Assembly: GCA_035236585.1 (NCBI GenBank)
Contig: CP141130.1
Coordinates: 75,959,944-76,023,943, forward strand
Direction: 5' to 3'
Length of the DNA stretch: 64,000 nt
Origin: Warburgia ugandensis
Taxonomy: Eukaryota; Streptophyta; Magnoliopsida; Canellales; Canellaceae
A program made the translations under genes and the position numbers. Below the pieces are notes generated by a model. That model ran no database searches. It was given only the letters and a program-made list of their open reading frames with translations, and was not told the origin of the DNA. Position 1 is the first letter of the stretch. Each line of letters starts with the position of its first letter. This document shows, one piece after another, positions 11,721 to 23,359 of the stretch.

Positions 11721-12171
11721 TGTAATACCTCTAATATTATAATTACATATAATTAATATATCGAGGATTTCATTAAATAAGGAATTGAATTTCAAGAAAT
11801 TTGATTTTTATAGAGGCCAAATCAAGATCTAATACATCTACATTTGGATGTTACTCAAAAATTCAAACCCAACAACACTAAGAATGCAAAAATTGGAGTT
11901 CACATGAAATAATTCATAGTTATTTTAGTTACAATATTTAATAAAAATTAATAAAAAGGTAAAATAGTAACTTTACTTGGGGCCCACCAAATCAAATGGC
12001 AAAATCATGGAGCAAGTAACCCATTGATGTATTGTTTATACCTTCACAAACTAAAATGAAATGATTACCACATTAATGAGAGGCAATCATTATATAAAAA
12101 ATAATTTAAAACTTATTATAAATGTGGTCTCCTACATTTATTTCCTCTCCCTCCCCTTGCACTCATTGCAT

Positions 12172-12261
<90 letters not shown>

Positions 12262-15200
12262 TGATTGCCACCTGGTTAGTGCCAATGTTGGTCTGCACCA
12301 AACTCTGCATCTATAAGGCCACTAAAAACACCCCTTCCCCATTTCAACTGGCAATGCTGCTACAGCCTTTAGTGACTTGACATGTCCTTACTTTTTATTT
12401 ACTAACGATTGACAATCCCCTTCCCTCTCGCTAGTACAAATCCCTGACGACATCCTTTTCCAATGACATAGATGAACTCTACCTCCTCCCACATGCACTG
12501 CCCAAAGATCTTATTGGCAATGCTACAAATTCCTGTGACCTTTCCCCTCCAAATAGACATGCACAATCCCTTTCCTCTCTAGCGCATTGTCCAATGTCAC
12601 CAGCCCAATTTCCCCATTGATTGAATCCAAGTATTCCTCCTCTACTCTCCTTTCTTTTTTCCTTACTGCACTGTGTTTTTCGGCTAGTGATCTACTAGTG
12701 AATAGATCTAACTGGCTTACAGGAGAAGTCCATAAAAAACAACTCATATGGGAGATCTAAGTCATTCAATGAACTCCTGGACCCCAAAAACCTTAAAAGA
12801 CATTGAAATAGTTAAAATTGGATGATCCCGATGGGATTTTTGAACAAAAAAAGGAATTGATGGTCATGATCGTGTCCAAACATTCCATGAGACTTTTGCT
12901 CCTAAGACACACAATGCAGGCACACCAGTAGAATGCATGCACATGGCATGCTCACCCGCATGTGAACACAGCATGCACCTTTGTGGAACACATAGAACGT
13001 AGGTGCATCTTGATGCCCTGAGGCAACAAGTGCATCTTGGTGATCATGACACATCCTGGTGCATTGGGAAAATGCATCATAGACCACGTGCATCTTGGTG
13101 ATCTCATTTTGGACATGTTTTTATGTAAATTTTGATTTGAACCCTTAATTTGATCTAAAGCACAAAATCTTCAATTCAGGAGGTTATAAAAATCCAAATT
13201 GTGATCCAAGACCATTGGAATCATATTGATAACACGGACTAATTAGTGATAAATTTCAATATCAAAACCCATCTTGAACCAATAATTTTTTTTTTTTAAA
13301 TCACGAAATAGCTTAGATTCATTAGATCAAAGATGATCAAACCTTAGAAATTAATCAAGCGGGAGATCTAATAAAGTAATTGAGTTGATATAATAGTTAG
13401 ATCATCCAGATGGACTTCAATTGTGACCTAAACCATCAAATAAAGAAAAAACCATAGATCTAACCAATCAGAAGTTAATTTGATTGCCAAATCAATGAAT
13501 TAATTAATAATACACATTTTTTTATTAGAAAACCGTAGAGATATGAAGAATAAAGTTATGTTAGATACAAAATGGGGCAATTAATAAGCCCAAAGTAGTG
13601 TTGAGATTGATCCAATGGTTGAATCATCTTAAAAACCCTAATATTAGTAAGATTAGACCTCAAATGGATCAAGGAACATAGATCTAACTGATCAGAGTAG
13701 AATCTAACTATCATATCTGAGCATGAGCTAGTGAGGGATGAATGGACCACGAGAAAACTAGAAATTTCATGATATCATAACGGATTATGCCATTAACAAT
13801 TAAATAATCCTAAAATAATTGAATTTAGTAGAATTAGACTTCTTGGAAGTGATCAGAACCATCAATCTTATCATCATATCAATGGAGTAGACATTGAAAT
13901 CAGAGAAAGGCTAATTATGAGACATTGATCAATGTGGATAGAGGAGAACCAAATAATTTGGACCATTGATCTATGATTGATGGCCAAGATCGAAGCTCAA
14001 TCAAAAGATTTAAGAGGATCAAGTTTATCATTAGTGATGAATAAATAATAAATTACCTAAATTTGGAATGATTTGAAGACTTAGGATTCAGAAATGATAA
14101 ACAAAGAGTGCTAAGTGATGATGTTTAGTACGTGTGACCTAACAAGTACACCAGGTTGTACAGATTTGAGTGGTTGCAGATCCTAGGGGATTATCTCCTC
14201 ATTGAGGTAGGTGATAACATTTATAATTCCATAAAATCATGGACGATCATTGTGCTTGTTTCATATCCGTTGATGATTTTGATGCATGCTTATTATTACA
14301 TTATCACCTCATTGTGATTATTGTCCAACATGTATATCTTTTACATATGCACAATCACTACGATTACATATTTCCATGGATGCTTGATTTATTTGTACAT
14401 TGAGATGATTTGGTGATTCTTTTCATTGTTTACATTTACCTGTAGACCCATTGAGGAGGCTTGGTGATTGGTTCCTAAAGGACAAATTTTGTGGTTAGGA
14501 CAATGTCCTAGGATGGTGAGCCACAAGTGTCTACTATTTTGTGCATCAGATATTTTCTCTTATCTCTAGTTTTCAAGATATTTAGCAATTTTCATGTTTT
14601 TTCCAATTTATGATGGATGTTTTGGTTTAGTGTATGCTATGTTAGGTGGGATTTAGGACTAGCCACCCACCCTCTAACTTATGAGATGATAGACACCCAC
14701 ACTATAGATTGGAAAATCCCAGAGGGAGTAGCATCATGGGTAGTCCACACTACGTATTTGATCCTTCCCCATGCAAGATGAGCATTTAGTCTTCCATTCT
14801 GGTGTTGGCAGGGAGCAACAGTTGGTAGACCTTGGAGTTGGTTACTAGTGTAGCATGGCGATCCATATGGCTGTTCTCTATTTTCATGCAACATTATGAG
14901 CACATTAGGGTTGATATATACTTACATACCCATGGTGTGATGATGCATGGAGGTTTAGTATGAGTACTCATGTCTTGAGTACCCCTATGGTTGGGTGCTC
15001 TTCATTGATGACATGCACATGTGTTGTGACATTTTGAAGTTCATATAGTCTGCATTATTATACTCATGATCCTTGATATATGTCATGTTGATTTGGCTTC
15101 ATGCACTCTCCCTGATTTATTTCGAGGTCTTTCATTCCTATACCAAATACTGGATTTAGCACCATTTACATGCGTATACTATTTATTACATCTATGAGAA

Positions 15201-15783
15201 CTTATTATTTAGTTTTCATACTACATGCATGTATTTTTAGTGAATATTAAATGTCCATGAACCAACATAAGTGATAGCTTGTTGAGGCACTGCGGTATTT
15301 TGCAATGCCTTAGATATAGAGTGAGAGAGTCAAGGGCAAATAGGTGGAGGACAGTAAGGGCAGCAGAGACCTTCAGTGCATCTTAGAGGTGATTATATCT
15401 CTGTATGTAGTTGTTAGGACATCATTTTGAGATTTCCAATGGGCTATAATTAACATTTACATGTTAGTTACTCATGTGTACTCTAAACCTTGTGGGCATG
15501 CTTTTATTATTTGATGTGGGGTTATGATGGATAGATCTTGGGCCATATCATTTCTAAATTACTGTATTATTACAGTATATGTTAGAGGTTTTAGATAGTT
15601 AGCATAATTTACTTTGTGATTTGAATCCCTTAGTACATCATATATGTTTAGTGCTATTATGTGTTACTTTATGAACATTTTTTCTACTTAAATTTTCAAA
15701 AATAAATATTTTAAATTAGGGATCTTGAGTATTTTAGTATTATATATATGTAAATGTTTATGCTTAAAGCTTAGTGTGTCGTA
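11721..15783 (+). repeat. 5' LTR of the gypsy chromovirus, 4.06 kb
   Basis: It runs from TGTAATACC to ..GTGTCGTA just before the primer site. It matches the 3' LTR (23360-25633) from its start to about 12085 and again from about 13915 to the end. The middle part, about 12086-13914, is absent from the 3' copy. That middle part holds a (CT)n run and several diverged repeats of a 'CATAGATCTAAC..ATCAGA' motif (about 13450 and 13680). Whether it is an insertion here or a deletion in the other LTR cannot be decided from this window. Confidence 0.82.
12173..12259 (+). repeat. (CT)n microsatellite
   Basis: Uninterrupted CT dinucleotides of about 87 bp inside the 5' LTR part that is missing from the 3' LTR. 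The Leu-Ser and Arg-Glu open frames across it are artefacts. Confidence 0.97.
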
Positions 15784-15786
15784 GCT

Positions 15787-15798
15787 TGGTATCATAGC
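15787..15798 (+). other. Primer binding site, initiator tRNA-Met type
   Basis: TGGTATCATAGC lies three bases after the LTR end. Compared with the usual plant TGGTATCAGAGC there is one change. It primes minus-strand cDNA synthesis in this group of retrotransposons. Confidence 0.85.
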
Positions 15799-15888
15799 CC
15801 AGTCTACTCCATCAAGACCACTCCAAAGAGTACACTTAACTTTGTTAGCCCATAAGTCATTATAAAAGATGAGTTAGAGGTAAAATGT

Positions 15889-16990
15889 ATGTCAAACTAC
15901 AATGATATTGTAATAGATGGCTCATTAAAGGAAAACAAGGTCTACCCCTACCCCACAAGTGGCTACACCTACCGAGTCTTTCTAGCAAAGAGAATAGGTA
16001 GCAAAGATAGTGGCCTAGGTGATGCATGGCCTAATACTAGACATATAGTAGTAAATTCAGGCACAAGTAGTAATGCATGCCATGAGTTTAGCACCAGTGG
16101 AAACAACTGTTGTGGCATCAGTAAACTCATTAGCCCAGTCATCTTACCACATGCGATACCACCAACACGTAGAGCTATAAAAGGTGGTGCCTCAAAGAAT
16201 TTCGATAAAATAGATAAGCTACTAGAAAGGTTTCAGAGGATTGTGCCACACTTTTTATGGGGAAGGGGATACAGATGAGGCTGAGAGATGGGTTTTCTAA
16301 GTTAAGAGGGCATTTGTTGCTATGAAAGTCCCTATTGAGGCCCAGGTATGGATAGCCACCTATTTACTGAAAGGTAATGCAAGTTTCTAGTGGCATACTT
16401 TTGAGAGGACCCATCCTAAATACTTAGTTGGGAGGCTTTTAGAAAGGCTTTTGATGATCAATACTTTCTGCCCCATGCATATTAGGCAATGTAGAGGGAG
16501 TTTGCAATCTGAGAGTAGTGAGATATGATAGTTTAGTAGTATTTGAACTAATTCACTAGATTGAGGAGATTTACTCCTAACACATTTTCCATAGATAAGG
16601 AGGTTATTGATCAATTTGTTGATGGTTTGATGCCCGGGTTGAGGAATTGTGTGATTATTGCATGTCTTGTGAAGGTGCCAAAGACAGCATATATGGCCTT
16701 AATATTAGAGATATTTTCTTTGACACAGTTGTAGAGGCAAGGACCTTCTACATTGACACAACTGCAAAGGTCATTGAGTTAGTAGTAGTTAAGAAAGTAA
16801 AAGAAGGATATGGATAGTAAAGGGTGCCCTAGGTGTAAGGGTAGGCATCTTGGCCAGCCATGTCCCAGGGCAAATAGGTAGCAACAGCAATGATAGCATC
16901 TGCAGTAGTTACCCTCATAGAGATAGCTATTTAGATGCCTTGGCTATGGAGAGATAGGACACTTCCTTAGAGATTTCTTTATGGGACAAA
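15889..16990 (+). pseudogene. gypsy gag remnant with two zinc knuckles
   Basis: Nucleocapsid/capsid gene of the chromovirus. The first frame (15889-16278, 129 aa) ends in a LLERFQRIVP..F block. Broken pieces of the capsid follow (AFDDQYF near 16450, DSLVVFEL near 16530, PGLRNC near 16635). Knuckle 1 (CPRCKGRHLGQPC, 16824-16862) keeps Cys, Cys, His and Cys with a one-residue shorter spacing. Knuckle 2 (near 16932-16976) reads C..Y....H....F, so two of its three Cys are lost. Numerous stops make it non-functional. Confidence 0.75.
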
Positions 16991-17119
16991 GGGATAGATG
17001 GATAGATGTTGGGGACAAAGTGGAGACCATGCCATGTAGCTAGGGGTGAGTCTTTACTATCACGTCGGGGTAGGCACAAGCCTCGAACCAGGCGGTGGAA
17101 GATACTTTTCTCATTTCAG

Positions 17120-17400
17120 ATAGGCATGTAAGGGTCCTCTTTGATTCAAGATCCACTCAATCCTTTATTTCATGTGTATTTACATCTTGCTTAAACATAT
17201 CTACTTGTAAGTTAGCTTTTGAATTGAACATTATGACACCAATAGGATAGTTAGTTGGGGCTAGTATATACCTTCCTGAGGTACCTGTAGAGATATAAGG
17301 CATGGGGATGGATGCCAATCTCATTTTACTAGACATGGTTGATTATGATGTTATCTTAGGAATGGAGTAGCTAGCTACATACTGGGAATTGTATATTGTC
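17120..17400 (+). pseudogene. gypsy aspartic protease remnant
   Basis: Retropepsin region of pol. LFDSRSTQSFIS near 17137 is the active-site loop, with the Gly of D-S-G replaced by Arg. It continues with TPIG, VPVEI.GMGMDANLILLDMVDYDVILGM. There are stops at the ends of several conserved strands. It would process the polyprotein in a live element; it is inactive here. Confidence 0.78.
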
Positions 17401-17559
17401 ACATGAAGAGGGTTATTTTTAGTGTTCTTGGATAGCCAGTGATGTCATTTTAGTGTAGGAAGAACACCACTGGTGCTTGTGTTACCTATGCCATGACGGT
17501 AGTGCATACTTTTCTAGAGGGTGCCAAGTCTTCCTCTCTTATCTGACTATGAGGACAAT

Positions 17560-18330
17560 GAACAACCCTAGATTGAGGACATTGAATCATGTAAGAATTT
17601 GTAGATGTCTTTCCCAAGAGCTCTTAAGTTTACCAATAAGTGGGGAGATTGATTTCACTATTGATTTGGTACCAGGTACAGTGCCTATCTCTAAGGCACT
17701 ATACAAGATGGCCCCAGTTGAGCTAAGAGAGCTCAAGACCTAGTTACTGGAGCTACTTGATAAAGCTTTCATTAAACCTAGTGGATCTCTATGGGGAGCA
17801 CTAGTCCTCTTTGTGAAGAAGAAGGACAGATTATTGCGTCTATGTATAGACTACCAATTATTAAACAATGTTTTGTTTAAAAATCGATATCCCTTGCCCC
17901 AGGTTTATGATCTATTTGATTAGCTTTAGTTGGCACATGTATTCTTGAAGATAGATTTGAGATCAGGCTACCATCAGCTAAGGAATTAGGGGGAGGATGT
18001 CTCTAAAATAGCTTTTGTGAGTCATTATGAGTTCCTCGTGATGCCTTTTGGTTTGACCAATGTGACAACTCAATTTATAGATTTGATTAACTAGGTCTTT
18101 TGAGCTTACTTAGATAATTTTTTTATTGTTTTCATTGAAGATATATTGGTCTACTCACCTAGCAGGGAGGAGCAAAGCGTGCATCTGCGACTTATGTTGG
18201 ACACTGCATGTCACCACTAGTTATTTGTAAAGTTCATTAAGTGTGGTTCTTTTGGCCAAAGCAAGTGCATTTTCTTTTCCACATTGTATTAAAGGATGAA
18301 GTAGGTGTAGACCCGACTAAAGTAGAGGTA
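17560..18330 (+). pseudogene. gypsy reverse transcriptase remnant
   Basis: It starts with an LPISGEIDFTIDLVPGTVPI.K-like block. Then come [57 protein letters not shown] (about 17945, catalytic Asp kept), HYEFLVMPFGLTN, and FIEDILVYSP (about 18131), where the second Asp box FIDD is FIED. Stops and small losses are scattered through it. Replacement of one catalytic Asp alone would disable it. Confidence 0.85.
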
Positions 18331-18479
18331 ATGCTAAACTAGAAGAGGCTTAAGATAATGACTGAAATTTGTAGCTTTCTTAGGTTAGAGGGTTATTATC
18401 ATAGGTTTATCAAGGGATTCTAGTAGATTACATTACCTTAGACAATCTTGAGTAGGAAGAATAAATTTATAGAGTGTGA

Positions 18480-18905
18480 TACCTATAAAGGAGCTTTCAA
18501 CAACTCAAGCAGAGACTTACTTTTGCACCAATGTTGACACTACCTTTAGGATCTAATGGTTTCATGGTTTACTATGATGCCTCAAGTAAGGGGATGGGAG
18601 TAGTTTTGATGCGGCATGATAAGGTAATAGCTTATGAATCTCAGTAATTAAAGTTGCATGAGGTTAATTACTCTCCTCATGATCTATAGTTGGCAGCGGT
18701 GGTATTTATATTAAAGTCATGACAACATTATCTATATAGAGAGAAATTTGACGTGTTCATTGACGATAAAAGCCTCAAGTATTTCTTTAGTCAGAGTGAT
18801 TTGAATATGAGGCAGCACAAGTGGATGGAATATCTCAATGACTTTGACTTCACCATCTAGTACCCCCTGAGAAGGCAAACATTGTAGTAGATACCTTGAG
18901 TAGTA
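18480..18905 (+). pseudogene. gypsy RNase H remnant
   Basis: It degrades the RNA template in cDNA synthesis. Visible blocks are VYYDASSKGMGVVLM near 18568, HYLYREKFDVFIDDKSLKY near 18725, RQHKWMEYLNDFDF near 18812 and NIVVDTLSSML near 18880. The second conserved Asp-His step (TDHKSL) reads IDDKSL, so the His is lost. It lies directly between the RT and the integrase, the usual order for this group. Confidence 0.8.
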
Positions 18906-19059
18906 TGTTGAGAGCAATGATCACTAATATATATTTCAAATTGAGATTTGTTGATAGAATTTTACATGAACAATGGATGATGTAGAAATAAGCCTTGACA
19001 AAGAAGCAAACTTGTTTAGAGGATAGGATGGTGGTATCCAATTCTAGGACAGATTGGTG

Positions 19060-20300
19060 GTGCCAGCTGTCAGGGAGTTGAGATGTGAGCTACTTTAGGA
19101 AGCTCACTAGTCACAGTTTACTATCCATCTGGGAGGTAGAAGGATGTATTAGGATTTGAGATAGCGCTTTTGGTGTAATGGAAAGAAGAGAAATATTGGA
19201 GGATGTGTGGCATGATGTTTGACTTGTCAGTAGGTCAAAGTAGGGTTACTTCAGATATTGGATCTCTCTGAGTAGAAGTAGGACCATATTATCATGGATT
19301 TTATATCGGGTCTCTTAAGGAATTCTAGTAGACATGATATGATAAGGGTTATTGTTGATAGGTTGACAAAGCTTTCCCGCTTCATTCCCATTTAAAGAAT
19401 GTGTGGCACGATGTTTGATTTGTTAGTAGAAGTGGCTCTTCATTCCCATAAAATTATTTGTTAGTAGAAGTGGGACCCACTTCATTCACATAAAAAACTT
19501 TCAAGGTTACCTCATACGTTGGATCTTCAAGAGTAGAAGTGGGACCATATTACCATTTATTTTATATCAGGTCTCTCAAGGATTGTGAGCTAACATGACA
19601 TGATTTAGGTTGTCATTGATAGGTTGATGAAGTCCAGCTACTTCCTTCCCATTAAATAGACTTAGATAGTAGATAGCTTGGCAAGGCTTTATATTAAGGA
19701 GATAGAGAGCTTACATGGGATCGCTTTACTATCATCTCTAATATAGATAGCAGATGCACTTAGAAGTACTGGTAGAGTGTTTAGGATGCCATAGGGTCAA
19801 TGTTGAGGTTTAGTACAACTTTTCACCCCTAGGTAGATAGTTAAATAGAGAGGACCATCAAGACTATTGACAACATGCTAAGAGCTTGTCCCATTGATTG
19901 GAAAGTAGTTGGGATGAATACCAATCATTTGTGGAGTTTACATACAATAATAGCTATTGCTCAAGCATTGGCATGGCCCCTTGTGAGGCACTATATGGTA
20001 GACAGTGCCAATCACCCCTATGCTAGAGTGACATGGGAGAAAGGTGCCTCATAAAGTTAGAGTTAGTGGATGAGTGTGTTGAGAAAGTCCAGATAATGAG
20101 GAAATGACTTTTGGAGGGTCACAGTCGTCAGTAAAGTTATGTTGACAAAAGGCAAAAGGATGTGGAGTTTTGCATATGGAGACCATGTATTTCTTAAAGT
20201 CTCATCTATGAAAAGGAAGATGAGGTTTGGAAGTAAGGGGATGCTCAGCCCCAGATTCATTGGTCCTTTTGAGATCCTGAGGAGGGTCAGAGCAGTGGCA
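19060..20300 (+). pseudogene. gypsy integrase remnant with an internal duplication
   Basis: The zinc-binding end is only faintly visible (ELRCELL..EAH..S, about 19075). The core starts with MDFISGLL..SSRHDMI.VIVDRLTKLSRFIP at 19291-19395. The piece from about 19200 to 19397 is then repeated at about 19398-19655. The second core strand (SLARLYIKEIE..HGI) is near 19675 and TFHP.VD..IERTIKTIDNMLRACPIDW is in broken frames near 19830. The GPY/F-type end (DHVFLKVSSMK, LSPRFIGPFEILRRV, VHDIFHVSM) is at about 20180-20360. Confidence 0.78.
19200..19655 (+). repeat. Direct duplication inside the integrase core
   Basis: Copies at about 19200-19397 and 19398-19655 share GTGTGGCA(T/C)GATGTTTGA, a GTAGAAGT block, GGACCATATTA, GATTTTATATC or TTATTTTATATC, GGTCTCT, CATGA and GATAGGTTGA in the same order. 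The second copy also holds a small extra repeat (TTGTTAGTAGAAGTGG.. twice, 19419-19495). It duplicates coding sequence and must have arisen after the element lost function, or it killed it. Confidence 0.75.
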
Positions 20301-20391
20301 TACTAGTTGGCCTTATTGCCACAACTCATGGATGTTCATGACATTTTTCATGTATCGATGCAATGGATATATGTACAAGACCCGCTTATAG

Positions 20392-23320
20392 ACTCAAGAA
20401 GGTTGAGTTGAGTCTTGATTTGACCTTTGAAGAGAGAGTAGTATGTGATACGTATTTAATTTTGCATAAAAGCCACCCAATTAGTTACTCATGTGTTATA
20501 ACTTATATTTGACAAAAATTTGTAACACATGCATTTTTGACCTAATGAAGCAAAAGCTTAATATTTTGTAGGTTCAGAGGATAATCTAAGTTAATTATAT
20601 GGTTAATCATTTTTTTAAAGGATTTAGTTAGAGTTTTTAACCTTTTTAGGAAGCGAGATGGTGATCCAACAGCCGAGAACAATTGAGACGAACATTGAAG
20701 ATCAAAATCAATAGATCAAGTCAAAATTTAAGAATCATCAATCCAACATGAGATCAAAGAAGAAGATCATCTTTAGGACCAACAATGGATGCAATCAAAG
20801 GAGCTAAAGGTGGCCAAAGTAGGCTCATAAATTAAGCCATGCACTTTCACCACCTTTGATTGGGTTGTTCGTGAGATACCTTAGCCATATAAGCCATGAG
20901 AGAAAATGACAAGCTAAGGAATTCAATCCACTCAAAGTTAGCCACCTAAGCCAGCCATGAAGCCTAGCCAATGGAGCCCTCAAAGTTAGCCATTAAAGCC
21001 ATTAAGCTAAGCTAAATGGAAGGCTAGGATTGGAGGAAGCTTGAGAGGATTACCCATGAGATTCTAAAGGATATTTTGAAGAGAATTAAGAAAAAATTCA
21101 TTAGGATAAGTTAGCATATGGACCAATAGGATGAGATTCTTCTATTTTTCATATTTTTCCTACCTTTTTATTACTTTCCACAACATCACTAGATTGGACC
21201 ATGAATTTGACTTTCCATTCAAGAGCCCTACCATTTCAAGATTCCTCCACCTTTCTATACTCCCATCCCAACCACCCAACCAATCCCCACTTCTTAGGAA
21301 ATCATTTAGCCAATCAAAGTTTCCTACCTAACCTCACTTTCCTATTCTTTTCCCACCCATCTCTTTCCTCCCACTTTCATCTCTCTTTCCTACCTTATCC
21401 CATCACCCAATTTCCTACTTGGAAGGGTTTCAACAATTTTTGAAGGGGGGAGATGCCGCCCCCTAAAATAATAGCATCTCCCTACCTTAAGATAACCAAA
21501 AGCTGCCCACTTTGTTTCCTTTTTGCTAAAAACACTAGGCAGCCCTCTACACCTAATCTTAGCCATCCAATCCTAGTCTTATTCCATCCCCACTCCACCT
21601 TCACTTGGAGGTACCTTAGAAAACTTAGGAAACAACAAATAAAAAGCCAAAAATAAATTCAAAAAAGAGAAGAATTGGGAAGAAGGAAAAGAAAGCCTCC
21701 TCTAAAATGAGGAGGCATCCTCTTCTTCAGCTCTCCTCCTACCTTTTTCCTTAACCATTTTTCTCCTTTGGTGTTGCTTTTCTATCGAAGGTGGGGCTGC
21801 ATCTTCTCCAAGTGTTCCACACCTAGCTTCGGTCTTTTAATTCTTCTTTGAAAGGTTAGTTGATTCCCTTTTAATTTTTTCTTTTCTCTACTTGAACTTT
21901 ACTTTTTTGTTAGTTAATGGCTTTCAATTCTATTATTCTTCTTTGCTTATTGATTAAGATCTAAGGTTGGTTTCCCCTTGAAGTGATAGCCAAGGGAAGT
22001 CACCTTGAATCTAATCCTTGTCCTTGCTTTACATTTCCTTTAGATCTCCTTGGGTTTCATTGAAATCCCTTCTTACTTTCCTTAATTTCTTCAAGTTTAA
22101 TTTAGTTTCTAGTGGAATTTTTCCCTTGATTTCAAGCATGCTTATTTATGATTGAGTGTTGGAATAATTGAAGAAGGATTAGCTTATAGTTGTGGGTTGA
22201 TTATGATCAAGTGGAATTCACTGTGATAGAATTCAAGTTTTAGATTTTGATTACCCATATTTTGGGATTTATGTTGATGAATGTTAATGTTATTCAATGA
22301 AGTTTACTAGAGTTTTTAATTTATATTTGTGTCCAGCAGTTAATATTTTACATTGTTGAATGTTTGATTACATTCGAATTGATTAATTCAATATTTTACA
22401 TGTTCTATTGAGTGAATGATTCAACTACTATGCTATTGGAATTTCTTTTCATGGTTTATTTTGTGTAATTTTCAGCACTAGGCACTTTATGTTCACTTGA
22501 TTTTTCAAGAACCCAGTTACTTTGTTAGATTTCTCCTTTAATGCTTGAGTAGGATTGCATGTTTTAGGTTTTCAAAGTAGTGGTTCAGATCCATTCCTAC
22601 CCAATAAATCACATGTACTATTCCATGGTCACACACATGGTACTTGGGTAGTTTTCCTTTCTTTGATTGACTAGTAATTTCTTTTATTAGTTTTATTGTT
22701 TATTTGTAGTTGAAATTCCATTGTTTATGTCTTATTTTATTTTCTAATTTCTTGGTTTAGGAAAGTCACACGTTTTAGTTTCCAAGTTCATGTCTAGAAA
22801 GTTTAATGAATTTTTTGCTTAGTTTCCATGGACTTGCATGAATTAGGAAGTTGCTTAATTTCATTTTTAAAAATTTTTTAATTTAGGAAATTATTTAAGT
22901 TAGTGAAGTTTTATTTTTAAAAAGTGCATGTCTTAGGAAAGTTTTTAATTTTAGCATGTTTTTAATTTTTTCATAATTTCCAACTCCATGTGTTAATTTC
23001 CATTGTTAGTTTTGGTCAAAGACATCTTGAATTTTAGCTAGGTTAAATAGTTTAAAGTAGGGACCACTAGCATCACATTTGTTCAACTCCTCATGGGGTC
23101 GATCTCACTAGCATGCTATATTACAACTAATTTCTGCACTTTTGATTTAACTTTACAATCAAATTAGTACGAATTTTAGATTGTAAGGTTCAAGAGTTGA
23201 GGACCAAGACTATTCCACTAGTCAAAGTCCTCTGCTAGCACCACTTTATGCAGAAGACCACATGGGAAATAGAAGAGGAGATGAGAACAACACACCTCAA
23301 GTTGCATGTATAGGGTGTAC
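20392..23320 (+). pseudogene. C-terminal pol module of the chromovirus, split by a solo LTR
   Basis: The left half at 20392-20445 reads DSRR.ELSLDLTFEERV in the pol frame. The right half from 23167 reads V.ILDCKVQELRTKTIPLVKV, followed by TTWEIEEEMRT near 23260. The second half resembles the shortened chromodomain-like tail of Tekay/Del elements (PLVKVLW...TWE.E..M). Joining across the insertion keeps frame when one copy of the 5-bp duplication is removed. Confidence 0.7.
20446..23166 (+). mobile_element. Solo LTR 'A' of the long-LTR family
   Basis: 2721 bp, starting TGATACG and ending ..CAATCAAATTA. Flanks GTATG (20441-20445) and GTACG (23167-23171) are a 5-bp duplication with one change. 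It shares with 29931-32682 and with both LTRs of the 48162-59655 element the CAAAATTTGTAACACATGCATTTTT-like block near its start, an 'AAGCCA' rich section about 0.5 kb in, a purine/pyrimidine-rich section with GGAGGCATCC, and the 'CCTCATGGGGTCGATCTCACTAGCAT' type end. There is no internal region, hence solo: the product of recombination between two LTRs. Confidence 0.82.
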
Positions 23321-23346
23321 TAAAATTTTGATGACAAAATTTTTAT

Positions 23347-23359
23347 AAGGAGGGAAAGA
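23347..23359 (+). other. Polypurine tract of the chromovirus
   Basis: AAGGAGGGAAAGA directly abuts the 3' LTR start TGTAATACC. It is the plus-strand primer site. The bases just upstream read FDDKIFI.GGK, the customary last residues of this pol group. Confidence 0.85.

Noticed and set aside
12061-12316. Open frames on both strands with long Leu-Ser or Arg-Glu runs
   Set aside because: They are translations of the (CT)n microsatellite; no frame continues as a real protein on either side.
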